Of a stretch of DNA of 64,000 nucleotides, positions 35,225 through 43,720 are shown in pieces. The DNA comes from Saccharibacillus nicotianae. Lineage in GTDB: Bacteria > Bacillota > Bacilli > Paenibacillales > Paenibacillaceae. Made by a program: the position numbers and the translations under genes. The stretch covers positions 2,604,001 through 2,668,000 of the forward strand of contig NZ_JBHUGF010000010.1 in assembly GCF_042681745.1 (NCBI RefSeq), written 5' to 3'. Each line of letters starts with the position of its first letter. Position 1 is the stretch's first letter. The notes below the pieces were generated by a model. The model was not told where the DNA came from and ran no database searches. It saw only the letters and a list, made by a program, of their open reading frames with translations.

Positions 35225-35875
35225 TTAGGCTGTTTTTGTTTCTAATCGTTTGGAAATCAACGATAGTGCATAATTGATCACAAAATAGATCACAGCAATT
35301 AATAGCAGAATAGGAATAGGGTAATTTGAATTTTGTCCCATAATAATCTGTGCATTGTGTACCAATTCAGCTAGCGAAATAATAACAGCTAACGATGTAT
35401 CTTTGAGAAGTGAAATAAACTGACTCACTAATGGTGGAACCATTTTGCGTAGTCCTTGTGGTAATACAATATGCCATAACGTTTGCATCTGTGTCAGCCC
35501 TGAAGAACGTGCTGCTTCTACCTGCCCTTTAGGAACTGAAGTTAGACCTGCACGTACAATCTCCGAGATCATCGAAGCTTCAAAAGCAGTTAACGCTACA
35601 ATTGCTCCAAAGGTGATCGTCATTTTGATACCAATCTCTGGCAAGCCAAACTGTACAAACAAAATAATAAGCAATAATGGCAAATTACGCAAGACTTCTA
35701 CAATAACCATCAATATCGGTGATAAAATAGGTACTCTAGCGTACCGAATCGTTCCGACAATACAGCCAATCACAAAGCTAAGTATAATCGCGATAAAGGC
35801 AACAAAAAGTGTTATTTTTAGCCCTTCCATAAGAAAGCGCAAGTTATCCGGTGAATATGCTCCTATGAAATCCAT
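35225..35875 (-). CDS. glnP: Amino acid ABC transporter permease, GlnP-like
   Basis: This is an inner-membrane permease of a polar amino acid importer. It has five or so membrane helices and the conserved coupling region EAARSSGLTQMQTLWHIVLP followed by GLRKMVPPLVSQFISLLKDT, typical of the HisM/GlnP family. ATG at 35875 follows aggagg by 7 nt; a TTG one codon earlier is also in frame. It is the fourth gene of the Q-H-M-P order also seen in Bacillus glnQHMP. It probably pairs with GlnM as a heterodimer. Confidence 0.92.
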   Translation of the reverse strand: MDFIGAYSPDNLRFLMEGLKITLFVAFIAIILSFVIGCIVGTIRYARVPILSPILMVIVEVLRNLPLLLIILFVQFGLPEIGIKMTITFGAIVALTAFEASMISEIVRAGLTSVPKGQVEAARSSGLTQMQTLWHIVLPQGLRKMVPPLVSQFISLLKDTSLAVIISLAELVHNAQIIMGQNSNYPIPILLLIAVIYFVINYALSLISKRLETKTA

Positions 35876-35946
35876 CAATTGCCCTCCTTTGGTTCCTGTG
35901 ACTCTTACTTTTTATTTCTGTGTTATAGCAGATTCTATTTCAATGC

Positions 35947-36600
35947 TTATGAATTTTTCGCCCATTTACGTTCTAATACAGATGCTCCGTAACTCATAGG
36001 TAAGGTCAGTACAAGATAGAACATCGCTGCAAAAATATAAGTACTGAAAATGACATACGTTTCGCTACTGATTTTGTCTGAGAAGTACATCAGATCGAGA
36101 CCCGCTACAATCGTAAGTACAGAAGAGTTTTTGATCAAATTGATAAATTGATTACTAAGCGGTGGAATGACTAATTTGATCGCTTGTGGCAAAATCACAT
36201 GAATCATCGTCTGAATATACGTCATCCCCGCAGAGCGTGCTGCTTCGGATTGTCCTTTGGGAACCGATTGAATACCTGCACGAATCGCTTCTGCTATAAA
36301 TGCCGAAGTATAGACTGTTAAGCCTAATGTTCCTGCGGCAAACCCGTCTAATTTAACTCCAATCGAAGGTAACCCCCATGAGAAAAACAACACAACAATC
36401 AAAATAGGAATATTTCGTATAAATTCAACATAAGCTGTACCGAACCACTGCAATGGCTTCACACCACTGATTCGAAAAATAGCAATAATCGTTCCTAATA
36501 CAAAGCTACCAATCAAAGCCAGTACACTCGCTTTGATCGTATTCAGAAACCCTTCTAAATACAAAGGAAAATAATCGGTTAGAATTGAAAAGTCCAACAT
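35947..36600 (-). CDS. glnM: Amino acid ABC transporter permease, GlnM-like
   Basis: This is the partner permease to GlnP, 217 aa, with EAARSAGMTYIQTMIHVILP and LVIPPLSNQFINLIKNSSVL as the coupling region. The ribosome binding site is aaggagg, about 7 nt before the ATG. A hairpin with a T-rich tail separates it from glnH, so permease expression probably depends on read-through from the upstream genes. Confidence 0.92.
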   Translation of the reverse strand: MLDFSILTDYFPLYLEGFLNTIKASVLALIGSFVLGTIIAIFRISGVKPLQWFGTAYVEFIRNIPILIVVLFFSWGLPSIGVKLDGFAAGTLGLTVYTSAFIAEAIRAGIQSVPKGQSEAARSAGMTYIQTMIHVILPQAIKLVIPPLSNQFINLIKNSSVLTIVAGLDLMYFSDKISSETYVIFSTYIFAAMFYLVLTLPMSYGASVLERKWAKNS

Positions 36601-36641
36601 ATATTCTGTACCTCCTTAGCCTGTGTATACATCATCAAACA

Positions 36642-36677
36642 AAAAGGTAGGCAACGATTGCCTGTTGCCCACCTTCT
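36642..36677 (-). terminator. Attenuator/partial terminator between glnH and glnM
   Basis: On the minus strand AAGGTGGGCAAC pairs with GTTGCCTACCTT, one mismatch over 12 bp, with an 8-nt loop and TTTGTTTG after it. Its place between the binding protein and permease genes suggests it lowers permease expression relative to the binding protein. Confidence 0.75.
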
Positions 36678-36714
36678 GTATGCATTACTAATGATCGCTT
36701 TAAGAGATCATGAT

Positions 36715-37557
36715 TTAGGTTGTTGGCTCTTTACCAATCCATTTTTTATAAATTTCATTGTAAGATTTGTCAGCTTTCATATCTGTCAGCGCTTTATTGA
36801 TTGCTTCCACCACTTTAGTTTCGCCTTTTTTCACAGCAATACCGTAAGGCTCATCTGTAAATGGCTTACCTACAACTTCATATCCTGGATCTTGCGCAGC
36901 CATACCGTACAGAATCGCATCATCTGTTGTTAAAGCATCACCTTTACCTGCTTTAAGTGCATTAAATGCATCCTGATAATTATCAAATTCCAATACCGTT
37001 ACACCCGGTACTTTTTCTTCGATATTTTTGATCGATGTTGCACCTTTAGAAGCAAGTACTGTTGTATCTGCGGTTACATCTTCAATCCCTTTGATCGGGC
37101 TACCTTTTTTCACTAATAAAGATTGTCCTGCTTGGAAATAGACATCCGAGAAGTCTACTTCTTTTTTACGCTCATCAGTTATCGTCATTGTTGCGATAAC
37201 CATATCGATATCTCCATTGTTAAGCATTGGGATACGTGTTTTGGATGTTACTTCTTTGAATTCAACTTTACTAGCATCTCCTAAAATACTTTTTGCTAGT
37301 GCATGAGCCATATCGATATCGAATCCTTCTACATCACCTGTAGACGGGTTTTTAAGACCGAATAATTTAGTATCATATTTGACGCCTACGATTAATTTAT
37401 CGCGTTCTTTAATTTGATCTAGTAGAGCATTAGAACTTGCTGTAGAAGAGGAAGTCGGTTTGGTTACACTACATGCTCCGAGTACTGTAACAATAGCTAC
37501 CATACAAGCTAACAACATGGCTAGTTTTTTCATAGTATATCTTTTCTGATTTTTCAT
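36715..37557 (-). CDS. glnH: Glutamine-type substrate-binding lipoprotein, GlnH-like
   Basis: This is an extracellular binding protein of the family 3 amino acid importers. The signal sequence ends in a lipobox with Cys at about residue 29 (VLGAC), so it is lipid-anchored. Conserved features are VGVKYDTKLFGLKNP, DVEGFDIDMAHALAKSIL, ITDERKKEVDFSDVYF and YGIAVKKGETKVVEAINKAL. The Asp/Arg pattern typical of polar amino acid ligands is present. Glutamine is inferred from gene order and from GlnK/L beside it; glutamate or another polar residue is possible. Confidence 0.9.
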   Translation of the reverse strand: MKNQKRYTMKKLAMLLACMVAIVTVLGACSVTKPTSSSTASSNALLDQIKERDKLIVGVKYDTKLFGLKNPSTGDVEGFDIDMAHALAKSILGDASKVEFKEVTSKTRIPMLNNGDIDMVIATMTITDERKKEVDFSDVYFQAGQSLLVKKGSPIKGIEDVTADTTVLASKGATSIKNIEEKVPGVTVLEFDNYQDAFNALKAGKGDALTTDDAILYGMAAQDPGYEVVGKPFTDEPYGIAVKKGETKVVEAINKALTDMKADKSYNEIYKKWIGKEPTT

Positions 37558-37607
37558 AAGTAAATCCCCTTTTCTATGTGTTATTAGTGAACTATAAAGA
37601 TAAGAAG

Positions 37608-38339
37608 TTAGTGATTTAATAAGCGACTCAAGAACAACTGTGCACGTTCTTCTTTTGGATTGGAGAAGAACTCTTCAGGTGTAGCTTCTTCTACAATTTT
37701 GCCTTGATCCATAAAGATCACGCGGTCTGCGACTTCGCGGGCAAATCCCATTTCATGAGTAACGACAACCATCGTCATCCCTTCTCTAGCGAGTGCTTTC
37801 ATAACATCAAGTACTTCACCGACCATCTCAGGGTCTAAAGCAGAAGTCGGTTCATCAAATAACATAATTTCAGGTTTGACAGCAAGTCCTCTAGCGATAG
37901 CAACACGTTGCTGTTGTCCACCAGATAATTGCGAAGGGTACGCATTAGCTTTTTCGGCAATGCCTACTTTTTCTAAATAATACATTGCAGTCTCCGCGGC
38001 TTCTGCTTTGGATACACCTAATGCTTTGATAGGAGCCAGTGTAATATTATCGATTACTTTTTTATGAGGATACAGGTTAAAATGTTGGAATACCATCCCA
38101 ATTTTACGACGAAGCTTATTGAGATCTGTTTTGCGGTCATCTACTCTTACATTGTTCACTGTTAATTGTCCGCTACTGGTATCTTCAAGACGATTGATAC
38201 ATCGTAGCATTGTGCTTTTACCAGAACCAGAAGGCCCGAGTACAACAACCACTTCTCCTTGTTTGACATGAAGATTAATTCCAGTCAGCACTTGAAAATC
38301 TCCATAAAACTTGTTAACTTCATGGAAGGTAATCATCAT
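37608..38339 (-). CDS. glnQ: Amino acid ABC transporter ATP-binding protein, GlnQ-like
   Basis: This is the cytoplasmic ATPase energising the importer. It has Walker A GPSGSGKST, Q-loop GMVFQHFNLYPHKKV, signature LSGGQQQRVAIARGLA, Walker B IMLFDEPTSALDPEMVGEV and the H-loop His in VVVTHEMGFA. At 243 aa it is the usual size of GlnQ/HisP proteins. Two adjacent ATGs (38339 and 38336) follow aaggggg. It is the first gene of the operon, and three direct repeats lie upstream of its promoter region. Confidence 0.94.
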   Translation of the reverse strand: MMITFHEVNKFYGDFQVLTGINLHVKQGEVVVVLGPSGSGKSTMLRCINRLEDTSSGQLTVNNVRVDDRKTDLNKLRRKIGMVFQHFNLYPHKKVIDNITLAPIKALGVSKAEAAETAMYYLEKVGIAEKANAYPSQLSGGQQQRVAIARGLAVKPEIMLFDEPTSALDPEMVGEVLDVMKALAREGMTMVVVTHEMGFAREVADRVIFMDQGKIVEEATPEEFFSNPKEERAQLFLSRLLNH

Positions 38340-38417
38340 ATTCCCCCTTAAAATTCCATAAATAGTATATCCTATATTTCTTCTGTTAGTTATACTTACA
38401 TTTTATATAATCTTAAA

Positions 38418-38449
38418 CTACACCTATGTAAAACTACACAATCCTACAC
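38418..38449 (-). promoter_or_regulatory. Three CTACAC direct repeats upstream of glnQ, candidate GlnL operator
   Basis: CTACAC occurs at 38418-38423, 38434-38439 and 38444-38449 (GTGTAG on the transcribed strand), two of them within the longer AAACTACAC. The last two are spaced as 6-mer, 4 nt, 6-mer, the arrangement of known GlnL sites (two hexamers separated by 4 nt) in Bacillus, although the hexamer differs. They lie about 80-110 nt upstream of the start, a suitable place for an activator. Confidence 0.45.
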
Positions 38450-38501
38450 TAATTGGTTGTAAATTTCTGTTTTATTCTAAATAATGATCATAAAAATACA
38501 A

Positions 38502-38532
38502 ATAAACCGGTCAACAATCTACCGGTTTATCA
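38502..38532 (-). terminator. Terminator of the PhnP-like gene
   Basis: ATAAACCGGT and ACCGGTTTAT form a perfect 10-bp stem with a 9-nt loop, followed on the minus strand by TTTGTATTTTT. Confidence 0.82.
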
Positions 38533-38567
38533 TATTTCGCTTATATGTTTACTTCTATTTCATACTC

Positions 38568-39377
38568 TTATTCAGACAATAATGAAGAATAATTGCCTAA
38601 ATCTACAGTCATTCCTGTGCGAGCAATACTAACACTTGCAGCCAAATTCAGATCTTCACGCAAATCGACGTGATGAGACATATGGGTATAGATCGTTTCC
38701 GAAGGAACCACTTCATCGATCAGTTCAGCAGCTTCATACATATCATAGACAGAGCGAGTATGATATTCTGCTTCTTCACGAACAAAGCTTGTTCCTAAAA
38801 TCAATAAATCTAACATATGCAGCGGCTTTTTCTGTTCTTCATCAAGTCCAATAGCATCCGAGCAGTATACCCAGGCAAAATCATTTTTTTCAAAACGATA
38901 AGCATACGAGTACCCATTGTGTCCATGATGTACTTTCCAGGGAGTAATACTCCAACCATTCAATTCCATACCCTGATCGTTCGCTATAAATTCAATATAA
39001 CTATTTATCCATGGAAATTGCTTGCTGATAGCATCCAGCACTTCTTGTGGCGCAAATAAACGACCTTTTAATTGTTGCCAGCGACAAGCATCTGCCCATT
39101 CGGGCAAACCTCCGATATGATCAAAATGTGCATGAGTGACAATCACATCTGTAATATCTGCACGACGATTAATCATTTCCATCTGTGTTCGCCAGTCAGG
39201 CCCACAATCTAACAAAAAGTCTCCTTCAATTCCTTCCACCAGCACAGAAGATCGTAACCTCCGATTCATTCCGCCACTACGTGCTTCTTCACATACTTCA
39301 CACTCACAATATACTCTCGGCACGCCCATTGCATCGCCTGTTCCCAAAAATGTTAATCGATCTACTCGTCCGTTCAT
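38568..39377 (-). CDS. MBL-fold metallo-hydrolase, PhnP-like
   Basis: This is a metallo-beta-lactamase-fold hydrolase. The N-terminus LTFLGTGDAMGVPRVYCECEVC matches the PhnP family opening with its Cys pair. The metal site is VIVTHAHFDHIGGLPEWADA, with further His ligands in VHHGHNGYSYAYRF and MSHHVDLRED and an Asp in WVYCSDAIGL. PhnP itself is a phosphodiesterase that opens cyclic ribose phosphates in phosphonate degradation. No phosphonate genes are present here, so the substrate may differ. It is a single gene. Confidence 0.9.
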   Translation of the reverse strand: MNGRVDRLTFLGTGDAMGVPRVYCECEVCEEARSGGMNRRLRSSVLVEGIEGDFLLDCGPDWRTQMEMINRRADITDVIVTHAHFDHIGGLPEWADACRWQQLKGRLFAPQEVLDAISKQFPWINSYIEFIANDQGMELNGWSITPWKVHHGHNGYSYAYRFEKNDFAWVYCSDAIGLDEEQKKPLHMLDLLILGTSFVREEAEYHTRSVYDMYEAAELIDEVVPSETIYTHMSHHVDLREDLNLAASVSIARTGMTVDLGNYSSLLSE

Positions 39378-39513
39378 TCTTATGTTCTCTCCTTGAGCGT
39401 TGCCGTCTAATATCGTTCATTATATCATTTTCTTATATCTTTCGACATATGAATCGTGACCTTTGACTTAGTTAAAAAGGTAAGGTATTTAGGTCTTGTT
39501 CTGCTTTTACCCA

Positions 39514-39563
39514 CAAAAAAACTTCTTTAAGCGTGAAATTGGCTTCACGTAAAGAAGTTTTTT
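39514..39563 (-). terminator. Terminator of sulfate operon 2
   Basis: AAACTTCTTTAAGCGTGAA pairs with TTCACGTAAAGAAGTTT (minor bulge) around a small loop, with A/T runs on both sides. It lies 35 bp after the binding-protein gene. Confidence 0.88.
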
Positions 39564-39597
39564 GATTTTACACCCAATAACATCTAGTTATGTTATT

Positions 39598-40689
39598 TTA
39601 TATACCAGCTAGCACCTGATACCATATTCCACGACTAGAATATAGATTTTTACGTACTTCACTCCATCCGCCCAAATAGTTAATATCAAATAATCCTTTT
39701 GGCGTAGGATACTCACTTACGTGTTTTGCCATCACTTGCTCATTCACAGGACGGAATCCATGCTTTGCAAATATTTCTTGAGCTTCTGGTGTCCATAAAT
39801 AAGCAAGAAATGCTTCAGCCACTTTGCGTGTTCCATGTTCATCTACATATCGATCTACAACTGCCGCTGGATTTTCGATCAGAATCGTATCGTCAGGGAT
39901 AACAACTTCGTACTTAGCTCCTTGTGCCATTCGTGCAAGTAATTCATTTTCATACGTTACAATCACGTCACCTACACCGTATTCAAATGCCGCCATCGAG
40001 GCACGTCCACTTTTATCCAATGACTCGACATTTTGATGAACAGCTTGTAAAAAAGCTTTGGCCGCCGCAGGATCTTTTTTTCCTTCATCCCGTTCAGATT
40101 GCTTCAGACCGGCACCATAGATCGCATTAATATCCCACTGAGCACCACCGGAAGTTTTGGGATTAGGATATAACACTTTTACGCCAGGCTTGGTGAGATC
40201 ATTAAAGTTATGAATACCCAGAGGATTGCCTTCGCGTGTACCTAATACAACGATAGAACGCGTAATCATCCCTTTGTGCGGTTCATCTCTCCATGTATCT
40301 TTGACCAGTCCGGCTTTGACTAATTTATCAATATCGCCTTCTAATGATAGCAAGGTAACATCTGCTTCAAATCCACCTGCAATCGCTCTGGCTTGTGTAC
40401 CTGAAGCTTCATACGATTCTTGAAATTTTACATTTTGTCCTGTTTTGGCTTTCCATTCTGCTTGAAACTTGGGTAAAATCTCACCTACAGCATCTTTGGC
40501 TACACTATACGCACCAATCACTAAAGTAATATCTTTGCCATCATTGGAAACAGCACTAGCTGAAGCTGTAGAATCTGTTTCTGCTTGATGGCTACACGCT
40601 GACAAGACTACACTCATGATAAGCAGTAAAGTCAGCACCAAACGACTACGGATCACAGACATTCTCAAGCGATTGTTCTTCAAGCCCAA
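39598..40689 (-). CDS. Sulfate-binding lipoprotein (operon 2)
   Basis: This is a second Sbp-family sulfate-binding protein, with a signal sequence and lipobox VLSAC (Cys at about residue 32). Shared family blocks are YEASGTQARAIAGGFEADV, YPNPKTSGGAQWDINAIYG and DVIVTYENELLA. It is diverged from the operon 1 protein, for example QESYEASGTQA where that one has QSHGGSGKQA. The frame opens with TTG at 40689; a TTG at 40683 is better spaced from aaggaaggga. It is the last gene of the operon, 48 bp after cysA, so it may be transcribed less than the permease genes. Confidence 0.93.
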   Translation of the reverse strand: MGLKNNRLRMSVIRSRLVLTLLLIMSVVLSACSHQAETDSTASASAVSNDGKDITLVIGAYSVAKDAVGEILPKFQAEWKAKTGQNVKFQESYEASGTQARAIAGGFEADVTLLSLEGDIDKLVKAGLVKDTWRDEPHKGMITRSIVVLGTREGNPLGIHNFNDLTKPGVKVLYPNPKTSGGAQWDINAIYGAGLKQSERDEGKKDPAAAKAFLQAVHQNVESLDKSGRASMAAFEYGVGDVIVTYENELLARMAQGAKYEVVIPDDTILIENPAAVVDRYVDEHGTRKVAEAFLAYLWTPEAQEIFAKHGFRPVNEQVMAKHVSEYPTPKGLFDINYLGGWSEVRKNLYSSRGIWYQVLAGI

Positions 40690-40737
40690 TCCCTTCCTTT
40701 CCCGCGTTCACAGACCATACTCATATTGCTGTTGTAG

Positions 40738-41802
40738 TTAAATAAACATCGATAACGTATCATTTTTAAGACGGTTTTCTGCAATCCAACTTTCTTGATC
40801 ATTGAATAGATATGCCCGATGCACCATCACATGTACCGATTGTCCAATTTCTAATGTTTCTTTTTCCAGTGAACGATACGTGATCAACGAATTCTGACCC
40901 ACCTGTACTTCGACCAACCACTGACTTCCCCGGAAATGAAGATGTTTTACTGTTCCTGTTTCGGTAGCAGATAATAATGGGAATTCACTAGCATGTCCCA
41001 CTTCAATATATTCTGGACGAATCAATGCATGAATACCTGGATGAGACTGCTCATGATCAAATCCTTTGAGCAAAGAGACTTCATCTACAATCGTTGATTC
41101 TCCGATAAAGGAAGCGACAAAAGGGGTAGAAGGTTGCTTGTAAATATCCCACGGAGTTCCTTTTTGCTCTAATCGTCCGCCGTTAATAATCATAATCTCA
41201 TCGGCTACTTCGATCGCTTCATCTTGATCATGAGTCACAAAAATCGATGTAATGCCGACACGTTCAATCAATTCACGTAGCCATGTACGTAATTCTTGCC
41301 GAATCTTAGCATCAATCGCAGCAAACGGCTCATCAAGCAATAATAATTGAGGTTCAGGCGCAAGAGCTCTGGCAAAAGCAACCCGTTGTCGTTGTCCACC
41401 AGATAACTGATGCGGATAGCGATGTTCAAATCCTGCTAACCCTGTCAGTTCCACTAATTCATGTACACGTTCTTTGATTGCAGCCTTTTTCATTTTTTTC
41501 ACTGTAAGACCGAAAGCAATATTATCAAATACCGTCATATGTTTGAATAGCGCATAGTTTTGAAAAACAAAACCAATCTCACGTTCTTGTGGAGGTAATT
41601 GATTTACTTTCTGTCCATGAAAAATAATATCTCCACTATCCGGTGATTCGAGTCCAGCTAGCATACGCAGAATAGATGTTTTTCCTCCACCACTTGGTCC
41701 TAACAATCCGATCAGATGCCCTTTTTGTACGTTGAAGCTAACGTCTTGTACAGCGTGAAATTGTCCAAAATGCTTATCCAGGTTACGAACTTCCAGATGC
41801 AT
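40738..41802 (-). CDS. cysA: Sulfate/thiosulfate ABC transporter ATP-binding protein CysA
   Basis: This is the ATPase of the sulfate importer. It has Walker A GPSGGGKTS, signature LSGGQRQRVAFARALA, Walker B LLLLDEPFAAIDAKIR and H-loop FVTHDQDEAIEVADEI. After the ATPase core (about 1-235) a C-terminal TOBE-like region (about 240-354) follows, as in CysA. It starts 2 bp after the cysW stop. It is the only sulfate ATPase gene in the window, so it may serve the permeases of operon 1 as well. Confidence 0.94.
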   Translation of the reverse strand: MHLEVRNLDKHFGQFHAVQDVSFNVQKGHLIGLLGPSGGGKTSILRMLAGLESPDSGDIIFHGQKVNQLPPQEREIGFVFQNYALFKHMTVFDNIAFGLTVKKMKKAAIKERVHELVELTGLAGFEHRYPHQLSGGQRQRVAFARALAPEPQLLLLDEPFAAIDAKIRQELRTWLRELIERVGITSIFVTHDQDEAIEVADEIMIINGGRLEQKGTPWDIYKQPSTPFVASFIGESTIVDEVSLLKGFDHEQSHPGIHALIRPEYIEVGHASEFPLLSATETGTVKHLHFRGSQWLVEVQVGQNSLITYRSLEKETLEIGQSVHVMVHRAYLFNDQESWIAENRLKNDTLSMFI

Positions 41803-41804
41803 AA

Positions 41805-42602
41805 TCAGTGCACTCCCTTTCTCTTCTTGGCGCGTTCCATTAACAATAATAATCCTACAGAAAATACAGCCAACACCAGAGCAACTCCATTAGCAGCAGT
41901 GACATTGAAGTTCTCCATATCTTGATACACCAGCGTAGTTGCTGTTTGTGTTTTGTTAATAATATTGCCTGACACGACCAATACTGCTCCAAATTCACCC
42001 AGAGAACGTGCAACGGTCAAAATCGTACCGTAAATCACAGCCCAGCGAATTGAAGGCCAAGTGACTTTCCAAAACGTTGTCCAACTATAAGCGCCTAATG
42101 TAGAAGCTGCTTCTTCTTGATCATTTCCTAATTCTTGTAGAACCGGCATGACTTCACGCACCATTAATGGGAACGTTACAAATAGTGTTGCAATCACCAT
42201 TCCGGGAAATGCATAGACTACTTTAAATCCAATCTGTTCAAAAAATGTACCAATCACCGTATCCGGCCCTAGTAATAATACAATCATCAATCCACCGATA
42301 ACCGGTGAAACAGCATAAGGGAGATCGACGATACTATTGAACAATTGTCTCACTCTACGACTTAGCCATGTTCCCCGCACCAGATAAATACCCATCATAA
42401 TCCCAAAAATTCCATTTAAAATCGTAACCACAATAACGATAAACCCTGTCATCATCAATGCATGTCTGGCTTCAGGACGACTTAACGCATCGATAAATCC
42501 ACTGGTTCCTTTATCAAAAGCTCCTGTTGCCAGTACAGCTAAAGGAATCAAAATCAAGATGCTAAAAACGATCCATGTGAGTGGAATCCAATATTTTCTC
42601 AT
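41805..42602 (-). CDS. cysW: Sulfate/thiosulfate ABC transporter permease CysW (operon 2)
   Basis: This is an inner-membrane permease with six helices. The EAA loop is EEAASTLGAYSWTTFWKVTW and is followed by RSLGEFGAVLVVSGNIINKT. The start overlaps the cysT stop by one base. It is immediately followed by cysA. It is a diverged paralog of the operon 1 CysW at 9210-10082. Confidence 0.94.
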   Translation of the reverse strand: MRKYWIPLTWIVFSILILIPLAVLATGAFDKGTSGFIDALSRPEARHALMMTGFIVIVVTILNGIFGIMMGIYLVRGTWLSRRVRQLFNSIVDLPYAVSPVIGGLMIVLLLGPDTVIGTFFEQIGFKVVYAFPGMVIATLFVTFPLMVREVMPVLQELGNDQEEAASTLGAYSWTTFWKVTWPSIRWAVIYGTILTVARSLGEFGAVLVVSGNIINKTQTATTLVYQDMENFNVTAANGVALVLAVFSVGLLLLMERAKKRKGVH

Positions 42603-43417
42603 TAGCGTGCTCTCCTTGTCTGTACTGCATTAATCAGCCAAAGAATAAGAAAGGATAATGTTAATAAAATAACCGATACAGCGGCTGCTCCTGCTTCATT
42701 ATCACTTTCTACTTCGCCAAAAATATATACAGAAGCGGTAAGCGTACGCCCTGGAATATTACCGGCTACTAGAACAACAGCTCCAAATTCAGCCAGTGCT
42801 CTTGAAAAAGCTAGCATCGCTCCACTTATAATGCCGGGTGTCATTGATGGTAGAATGACTCGAAAAAATGTATCTCGTTTAGAAGCGCCTAATGTATAAG
42901 AAGCTTCTTCTGCCGAATGATCGATCTCTTCCAACAATGGCTGGATCGCCCGAATCACAAATGGAAAAGTAACAAATACCATCGCTATAATAATCGCTGG
43001 TTGATGAAATACGAACTGAAAGCCTAAAGTATCTGCTAATTTGCCCATCCAACTGTTCGGCCCTAACAAGACGAGAATCATCAATCCTCCGACAGCAGTC
43101 GGTAAAGCAAATGGCAAATCTACAATACTATTTAATAAAGATTTTCCTGCAAAATCATAACGCACCAATACCCAAGCAGACATTGTACCGATCAACACAT
43201 TAATCAACGTCGCAATCAGCGCTAATTTTAATGTTAACAAAACAGCTTTCCATGCTATAGGATCACTGATATTCTGTACAAATGCTGCCCAACCTTCTGA
43301 AAATGAGTTCACATACACTCCTGCAATCGGTAGTACAATCAATAGTAGAAAATACAATAATACGGTAGAGCGAAATCCCCAAGTCCATCCTTTATGACGC
43401 AGCAATGTACGATTCAC
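42602..43417 (-). CDS. cysT: Sulfate/thiosulfate ABC transporter permease CysT (operon 2)
   Basis: This is the first gene of sulfate operon 2 and the partner of CysW. It has six membrane helices, the EAA loop EEASYTLGASKRDTFFRVIL and RALAEFGAVVLVAGNIPGRT. A candidate sulfur-type operator lies 24-47 nt upstream, next to a TATACT -10 element. The gene order CysT-CysW-CysA-binding protein differs from operon 1, which supports separate origins rather than a local duplication. Confidence 0.94.
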   Translation of the reverse strand: MNRTLLRHKGWTWGFRSTVLLYFLLLIVLPIAGVYVNSFSEGWAAFVQNISDPIAWKAVLLTLKLALIATLINVLIGTMSAWVLVRYDFAGKSLLNSIVDLPFALPTAVGGLMILVLLGPNSWMGKLADTLGFQFVFHQPAIIIAMVFVTFPFVIRAIQPLLEEIDHSAEEASYTLGASKRDTFFRVILPSMTPGIISGAMLAFSRALAEFGAVVLVAGNIPGRTLTASVYIFGEVESDNEAGAAAVSVILLTLSFLILWLINAVQTRRAR

Positions 43418-43440
43418 GATACGACTCCTTTGCTTTAACC

Positions 43441-43464
43441 TTTATTTCCTATTAGTATACTCGG
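43441..43464 (-). promoter_or_regulatory. Candidate sulfur-regulon operator upstream of sulfate operon 2
   Basis: The plus-strand reading TTTATTTCCTATTAGTATAC, with CTCGG following, shares TTCCTA-N3-GT-N-TACT with the site at 12088-12110 (15 of 24 positions). It overlaps a TATACT -10 sequence on the minus strand, a position suited to repression. Confidence 0.4.
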
Positions 43465-43720
43465 CTTTAAATCTTAGCAATACTTTAGCAAATTGTTATA
43501 CCTAACGTCAATTAAAAGAGTACTTTTTGTCAAAATGGTTAATAGTCTCAAATCTATTGATATGATAAGCATTTCGTACAAAATGGGTAATAAAGAAGTA
43601 GATAGTGATTTATTTTGTGATCTGATTTTGAATCTATTTTCGCAATATTTTGTCTATTTATGTAAAATAATAACCGCTGAATATCCAATTTGAAAAAAAG
43701 CAAAGAAAGAAGGAATAATG
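43465..43720. other. Divergent intergenic region
   Basis: This AT-rich spacer lies between sulfate operon 2 and the YjbQ gene. A 66-codon plus-strand frame and a 64-codon minus-strand frame are present but lack ribosome binding sites, so both are treated as chance frames. Confidence 0.55.

Noticed and set aside
10973..43417. Two sulfate operons as a recent duplication
   Set aside because: Gene order differs and the proteins are clearly diverged in key blocks.
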